A stretch of DNA of 64,000 nucleotides, taken from assembly GCF_001270495.1 (NCBI RefSeq), contig NZ_LGUR01000196.1, forward strand, positions 62,001 through 126,000. Reading direction: 5' to 3'. How positions within the stretch are numbered: position 1 is the first letter of the stretch; each line of letters opens with the position of its first letter. The position numbers were made by a program, and so were the translations under genes. Source of the DNA: Streptomyces viridochromogenes. Its GTDB lineage: Bacteria; Actinomycetota; Actinomycetes; Streptomycetales; Streptomycetaceae. Below are positions 60,554 through 64,000 of this stretch, in pieces. The notes below the pieces were generated by a model, which did no database searches, was not told where the DNA came from, and saw nothing but the letters and a program-made list of their open reading frames with translations.

Positions 60554-61388
60554 TTGGACATCACCATCACGTCCCAGACCTCCGACGCTGCAGCCGTGAC
60601 GCCCGGCCCAATCGTGCAGGGCCTGCAGCCCTTCTCGCACGACGCCGTCGTCTCGGTGTGCACACCGAGCCACGAGCCGACGAATGGGAGACATGGGCCG
60701 AGCGACTCGCGGACCGCTTCCGTGACCACTTCTGGGTGACGGACGAACACGGCCCCTACCCGGCCGTCGCACTCGACGGCGACGGCAAGCCCGTCGAATC
60801 GGCCACCTCCGGCTTCGGCCACCTCCTCGGCACCGGCCTGCTCAACGCCGAGGAGAGCGCCCTGCTCGCGGCCCGCCTCGCCGGACCCGACCTCGACGCA
60901 GGCCACGGCCTGCGCACCCTGAGCAGCAACGCGGTGGGCTTCAACCCCTACGGCTACCACGTCGGCTCGATCTGGCCGCACGACACGGCGATCGCCGTAC
61001 ACGGCCTGGCCAAGGCCGGATTCCCGGACGCCGCCGTCTCACTGGCAGCCGGCCTGCTGACCGCGTCGACGGCCTTCGAGGCCCGCCTCCCCGAGCTCTT
61101 CGCCGGCCACGGCAGCCAGCAGAGCCCGTACCCCGCCCCCTACCCGGCGTCCTGCCGACCACAGGCATGGGCGGCCGCCTCCGCGATCCTCGCACTCCAG
61201 GCAGCCCTGGGCCTGAACGCGGACGTCCCCGGCGGCACGGTCACCGTCCGCCCAACTTCGCCTCGGCGTACGCACCGCTCACGGTGAAGGGCCTCCAAGT
61301 CGGCGGAGGCCAGGTGGACGTCACGGTCGCAGGGGACGGAACGGTAGACATGACCGCTCCGGAAGAGCTGACCGTGATCAGACCCTGA
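60554..61388 (+). pseudogene. Glycogen-debranching enzyme (amylo-alpha-1,6-glucosidase) remnant
   Basis: The N-terminal piece (from TTG 60554) has VQGLQPFSHDAVVSVC, the usual opening of the actinobacterial debranching enzyme, but after about 40 residues the frame jumps to EWETWAERLADRFRDHFWV (60684 on), which belongs to the C-terminal barrel. About 400 residues in between are missing. The barrel continues through AGHGLRTLSSNAVGFNPYGY, HVGSIWPHDTAIAVHGLA and CRPQAWAAASAILALQAALG, then a second frame change near 61250 leads to the true ending (NFASAYAPLTVKGLQVGGGQ, then VTVAGDGTVDM, stop 61388). Full-length members are near 700 residues. The gene is dead or encodes only fragments. Confidence 0.85.
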
Positions 61389-61528
61389 TGCCGAGCCACC
61401 GGGCCACCCCTCAGCGCCCAATCACGCTGCGAGACGGCCACTGCCAGCGGAAGCCGCGGACAGGATCAAAGGCAAGCTCTGTCCACCCACGACCTGCCTG
61501 ACGCCGCCCCCTCGTCAGCCCTCCGCCA

Positions 61529-62206
61529 TCAGCCCTCCACGCCCGTCGCGGTGTGGGCGGCGCCGACCGGCTTGGATTCCGGGGAGCCGCGTTGGCGCAG
61601 GTAGATCGACAGGACGACCATCGAGGCCACGGCCAGCAACTCGGACTGCCAGTTCTGGAAGGTGCGGTTCCAGAAGTCGGCGGCGGTGATGTACTGGGTC
61701 CAGCCGACCGGCGCCTGGAGGTCGCGCAGTTGCTGTTCGTTGTAGGCGGCGGTGCCGGTGACGGACTGGGCCAGCCAGGACAGCAGGAAGATGCCTCCCA
61801 TCACCAGGGCAAGAGACCTGGAGTACACCGCCTGACGCCAGCCGCCGACGCGTGCCCAGCGGGGGGCGTCGGCCGGGGCGTGCTCCCCGACGAGCTGGTC
61901 CTCGTCGGATTCCGGGCCCGCCTTGTCCAGCTCCTTGGACTCCGGTGAGCCGCGCTGGAGCAGCCAGACGGTGACGAAGATGTAGAGGAAGAACTGCAGG
62001 TACTCGGACTGCCAGTTCTCCGTCACATCGACGGCGAAGTCCGACGAGGTCAGGTAGGCGCCCAGGCCGATCGGCTCCATTCCGTCGCTGACCAGCGCGT
62101 TGTTGAAGTCCGCGTGCCCCGCGATCGCCTGTCCGCACAGGGCCAGCAGGAAGCCGGTCCCGAACGCCAGGCTCAGGCCGTTCTCGCGCAGGAAACGAGG
62201 CGTCAT
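61529..62206 (-). CDS. DUF6766 family membrane protein with internal duplication
   Basis: The 225-residue protein has two homologous halves, each with two membrane segments and the same ending: first ENWQSEYLQFFLYIFVTVWL then LQRGSPESK, second QNWQSELLAVASMVVLSIYL then RQRGSPESK. An acidic linker lies between (KAGPESDEDQLVGEHAPADA). The family is named DUF6766; its role is unknown. The start ATG overlaps the stop of the 24-residue peptide gene (ATGA). The three leftward genes lipoprotein, peptide and DUF6766 form one operon. Confidence 0.88.
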   Translation of the reverse strand: MTPRFLRENGLSLAFGTGFLLALCGQAIAGHADFNNALVSDGMEPIGLGAYLTSSDFAVDVTENWQSEYLQFFLYIFVTVWLLQRGSPESKELDKAGPESDEDQLVGEHAPADAPRWARVGGWRQAVYSRSLALVMGGIFLLSWLAQSVTGTAAYNEQQLRDLQAPVGWTQYITAADFWNRTFQNWQSELLAVASMVVLSIYLRQRGSPESKPVGAAHTATGVEG

Positions 62207-62277
62207 CGGTGCATCAGCCCCAGCGTCGTGAAATAGGCGAGGCCGCCGATCACGAGAAGCAGGCACAGGGTGAACAT
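62203..62277 (-). CDS. 24-residue single-pass membrane peptide
   Basis: This gene is too short for routine calling. It reads MFTLCLLLVIGGLAYFTTLG followed by LMHR and stop: one hydrophobic segment with a short basic end. GAGGGA lies about 13 bases upstream and its TGA overlaps the ATG of the DUF6766 gene, so translation is coupled. It could be a subunit-like peptide partner of the DUF6766 protein. Support is the ribosome site, the overlap and the membrane-like composition. Confidence 0.6.
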   Translation of the reverse strand: MFTLCLLLVIGGLAYFTTLGLMHR

Positions 62278-62293
62278 GGTCCGCACGGATCCC

Positions 62294-62704
62294 TCACCCG
62301 CCCTTGATCGTGCAGTCGTACGGCTGCTCCGGACGGGGCGTGCACCCGGCGGCGGTCACCTTCCAGCCGGACGGGAAGTGGGCCAGGAACAGCGTGTCGC
62401 CGGTGAGGACCACCCGGGCCTGACCGCCGTACACGTCCACCCTGCGGACCGCGCCCCCGGCGGGCAGCCGCTCCTCGGTCACCGCCTGAGCGCAGGGGGT
62501 CTGCTCGGGCTTCTCCAGTTCGTCGAGTGTTCTAGGAGCCAGGAGAGCGCATGCCTGCCTGCCGTCGGCCCGCTGCAAGGCGTACGTGAATCCGGTCGCG
62601 GCGGCGGCTGCGGCGTCGCCGCGCTCGCCCGCCGCGGCACCGCAGCCGGTCGTCACGGCGAGCGCGGTCACCAGAAGGCCGCGGCACCCCCTACTGATCG
62701 ACAT
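62294..62704 (-). CDS. Small secreted lipoprotein
   Basis: The 136-residue protein has a lipoprotein signal (RGLLVTALAVTTGC, lipid Cys about residue 21), an Ala/Gly-rich linker and a compact domain with four cysteines (QACALL, TPCAQA, AAGCTP, YDCTIKGG), probably two disulfides. The fold resembles the small NTF2-like or lipoprotein domains of actinobacteria (TFLAHFPSGWKVTAAG-type ending), but no function is known. ATG 62716 is also in frame. It is the first gene of the operon with the 24-residue peptide and DUF6766; the gap to the peptide gene is 16 bases. Confidence 0.8.
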   Translation of the reverse strand: MSISRGCRGLLVTALAVTTGCGAAAGERGDAAAAAATGFTYALQRADGRQACALLAPRTLDELEKPEQTPCAQAVTEERLPAGGAVRRVDVYGGQARVVLTGDTLFLAHFPSGWKVTAAGCTPRPEQPYDCTIKGG

Positions 62705-62886
62705 CGCGCATCGCATCCGCTCACGTCAGGACCTCTGTGGCGTGGAGGACCAGCATCGGCGAGGGGCCGACCGGCCGCACGGTGAGAGGGGCCCACCGGG
62801 TCACGTGGGAGGCGGTCGTTCGACGGGTACTCGGTGGTCGCACGGCGGTGAGAGGCACCGCCCGACGCCACGGAGGGACGTATCCC

Positions 62887-63309
62887 ATGACTCAGCATGT
62901 CCGCGACGTCATGACGTCCGACCCGATGACCGTCGAACCGCTGACCTCGGTGCAGACGGTGGCCAGGATGATGCGCGACGAGAACATCGGTGCCGTACTG
63001 GTCACCGAGGGCGAGCAGTTGCGCGGGCTGGTCAGCGACCGCGACCTGGTGATCCGCGCGATGGCCGAGGGCGGCGATCCCGGCAGCACGACCGTGGCCG
63101 AGGCGTGCAGCGAGGACCTGGTCACGGTAGGGCCCGACGACGACCTGGGGCTCGCGGTGACGGTGATGCGTGAGCATTCCGTCCGGCGTGTACCGGTCGT
63201 CGACCAGGAACATCACGCGGTGGGCATCGTCTCCATCGGTGATCTGGCCATCGAGCGCGATCCCGAGTCGGCTCTCGGCGACATCAGCGCTGCGCGCCCC
63301 AACAGGTGA
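62887..63309 (+). CDS. Two-CBS-domain protein
   Basis: The 140-residue protein consists of two CBS domains: DVMTSDPMTVEPLTSVQTVA to RGLVSDRDLVIRAMAEG, then EACSEDLVTVGPDDDLGLAV to HAVGIVSIGDLAIE. Such pairs bind adenosyl ligands and sense energy state; stand-alone forms are common in actinobacteria under stress-sigma control. It starts at ATG 62887 with GGAGGGACG upstream. A small DUF6480 gene follows 43 bases later and may be in the same transcript. Confidence 0.92.
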   Translation: MTQHVRDVMTSDPMTVEPLTSVQTVARMMRDENIGAVLVTEGEQLRGLVSDRDLVIRAMAEGGDPGSTTVAEACSEDLVTVGPDDDLGLAVTVMREHSVRRVPVVDQEHHAVGIVSIGDLAIERDPESALGDISAARPNR

Positions 63310-63352
63310 AACGGGCTTCGCAGCAACCCATCCCGGAGAGGAGGGGTACGCC

Positions 63353-63574
63353 ATGACGAACCCCGATCCCGAGCCGACACGAACTCCGCATCTCGAACCC
63401 GGGAGCCGTGTGCCACCCGGTGAGACCCCACCCGCCGAGGAGAGCAGTACGGCCGGCATCTCCTATCCGCAGTCCGACCTGCGCAGGGGCTGGGGGCCGG
63501 GGCCGCTCGTCCTGATCATGCTGGTGGTGGTGCTGGTGGCGATCGGGCTGATCGCCATGGCGGTGGCTTTGTAG
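63353..63574 (+). CDS. DUF6480 family small membrane protein
   Basis: The 73-residue protein has a Pro/Glu-rich soluble half (PGSRVPPGETPPAEESST, the family's hallmark) and a single C-terminal membrane segment (PLVLIMLVVVLVAIGLIAMA). It is C-tail anchored, with the N-terminus probably inside. The role is unknown. GAGAGGAGGGG precedes the ATG by five bases. It accompanies the CBS gene and ends six bases before the convergent peptidase. Confidence 0.88.
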   Translation: MTNPDPEPTRTPHLEPGSRVPPGETPPAEESSTAGISYPQSDLRRGWGPGPLVLIMLVVVLVAIGLIAMAVAL

Positions 63575-63579
63575 CCGGT

Positions 63580-64000
63580 TCACAGGTGGAGGTGCCGTTC
63601 CAGCCAGTCCGCGGCGGCCCGGCGGAACAGGCGCCGGTTCTCGGCGCGCAGGAAGTCGTGGCCCTCGTCGCGCAGGGTCAGCAGTTCGGCGTCGATGCCC
63701 CGCTCACGCGCGGCGCGTACGAACTGCTGGGACTCCCCCGGCGGCACGTTGGTGTCGTGTTCGCCGTGGACGGCGAGCAGTGGGACACGCAGCGCGTCGA
63801 TGCGGCCCATCGGTGACAGGGCGTGCAGGAGTTCACGGTCGCGTTCCGGGTGGCCGTACTTGTGAGCCGCCGATTCCGCGATCCAGGGCTCGGTACCGGC
63901 GAAGAAGGTGAGAAAGTCCGACATGCCGCAGACGGCGACCGCGGTACGGAAGAGATCCGGGTGCCAGACGACGGAGGCGAAGGTCAGATAGCCGCCGTAG
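63580..64000 (-). CDS. Prolyl-oligopeptidase-type (S9) alpha/beta hydrolase, C-terminal part
   Basis: The gene runs off the end of the window, cut just after the serine elbow: the last codons read YGGYLTFASVVWHPDLFRTA, so the preceding GxS is outside. The catalytic Asp is in VHGEHDTNVPPGES and the His in LRDEGHDFLRAENR. This order fits the S9 family catalytic domain. The N-terminal propeller or lid cannot be seen. An internal ATG at 63924 is not the start. Confidence 0.88.
   Translation of the reverse strand, partial: YGGYLTFASVVWHPDLFRTAVAVCGMSDFLTFFAGTEPWIAESAAHKYGHPERDRELLHALSPMGRIDALRVPLLAVHGEHDTNVPPGESQQFVRAARERGIDAELLTLRDEGHDFLRAENRRLFRRAAADWLERHLHL

Noticed and set aside
1..64000. Search for transposases, integrases, att sites, CRISPR repeats and phage genes
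   Set aside because: None seen. The degraded tract at 52.8-54.0 kb has no flanking direct repeats or recombinase remains that I could recognise.
1..64000. tRNA and rRNA genes
   Set aside because: No cloverleaf-like arrangement with the conserved TTCRANNC arm in a gene gap, and no rRNA-like stretch.

Overview
The window is high-GC actinobacterial DNA, almost certainly from a Streptomyces chromosome. The signs are G/C-ending codons, GTG and TTG starts, overlapping ATGA/GTGA gene junctions, Tat signal peptides, an actinobacterial iron box and a dispersed intergenic repeat of the kind common in Streptomyces. I see no rRNA, tRNA, CRISPR array, transposase, integrase or prophage. The gene content is typical of a chromosome arm: saprophytic sugar use, metal transport, single oxidoreductases and some decaying genes.

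Layout. 1-9.5 kb holds mixed single genes: an unrecognised protein, a secreted lactonase-type propeller, an iron-box-controlled DUF2470 gene, a TetR/P450 pair, a cysteine-rich pentapeptide-repeat protein, an ECF41 sigma factor, a PIG-L deacetylase and a divergent tryptophan-2,3-dioxygenase-like protein. 9.5-11 kb has a peptidase S33. 10.9-26.6 kb is an L-rhamnose catabolic locus. A LacI regulator and a leftward operon (ABC importer rhaT-P-Q-S, mutarotase, secreted BNR protein) stand opposite a rightward set (isomerase, aldolase/dehydrogenase fusion, rhamnulokinase). A lactate-utilisation operon lutABC follows directly. 26.6-31.4 kb has a FAD/Rieske oxidoreductase and a secreted GH78 alpha-L-rhamnosidase, whose promoter carries the same operator type as the rhamnose operons.

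31.7-39.5 kb: an ABC exporter pair, a MoxR-ATPase/VWA pair, a quinone-oxidoreductase-like dehydrogenase, a cupin, and a PAS-HTH regulator coupled to a threonine-dehydratase-like enzyme. 39.7-46.3 kb: a galactoside module of MFS transporter, two different GH35 beta-galactosidases and a LacI regulator, with a 26-bp perfect palindrome over the apparently leaderless MFS promoter. 46.3-52.0 kb: a methyltransferase, a P1B-4-type metal ATPase and a Zn/Mn ABC importer. 52.0-54.1 kb: an SRAP protein, then a tract of frameshifted gene remains. 54.1-61.4 kb: a LacI regulator, an alpha-glucoside (maltose/trehalose type) ABC importer and a GH13 alpha-glucosidase, followed by a strong terminator and a broken glycogen-debranching gene. 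61.5-64.0 kb: a DUF6766 membrane gene with a 24-residue membrane peptide gene and a lipoprotein gene, a CBS protein, DUF6480 and the end of an S9-type peptidase.

How the genes work together. Secreted rhamnosidase (and possibly the BNR protein) would release rhamnose, which RhaSTPQ imports. RhaM, RhaI and RhaB lead to rhamnulose-1-phosphate. The fusion protein splits this to DHAP and L-lactaldehyde and oxidises the latter to lactate, and LutABC can oxidise lactate to pyruvate. Four LacI-type operators and three promoters read by eye support one rhamnose regulon over about 20 kb.
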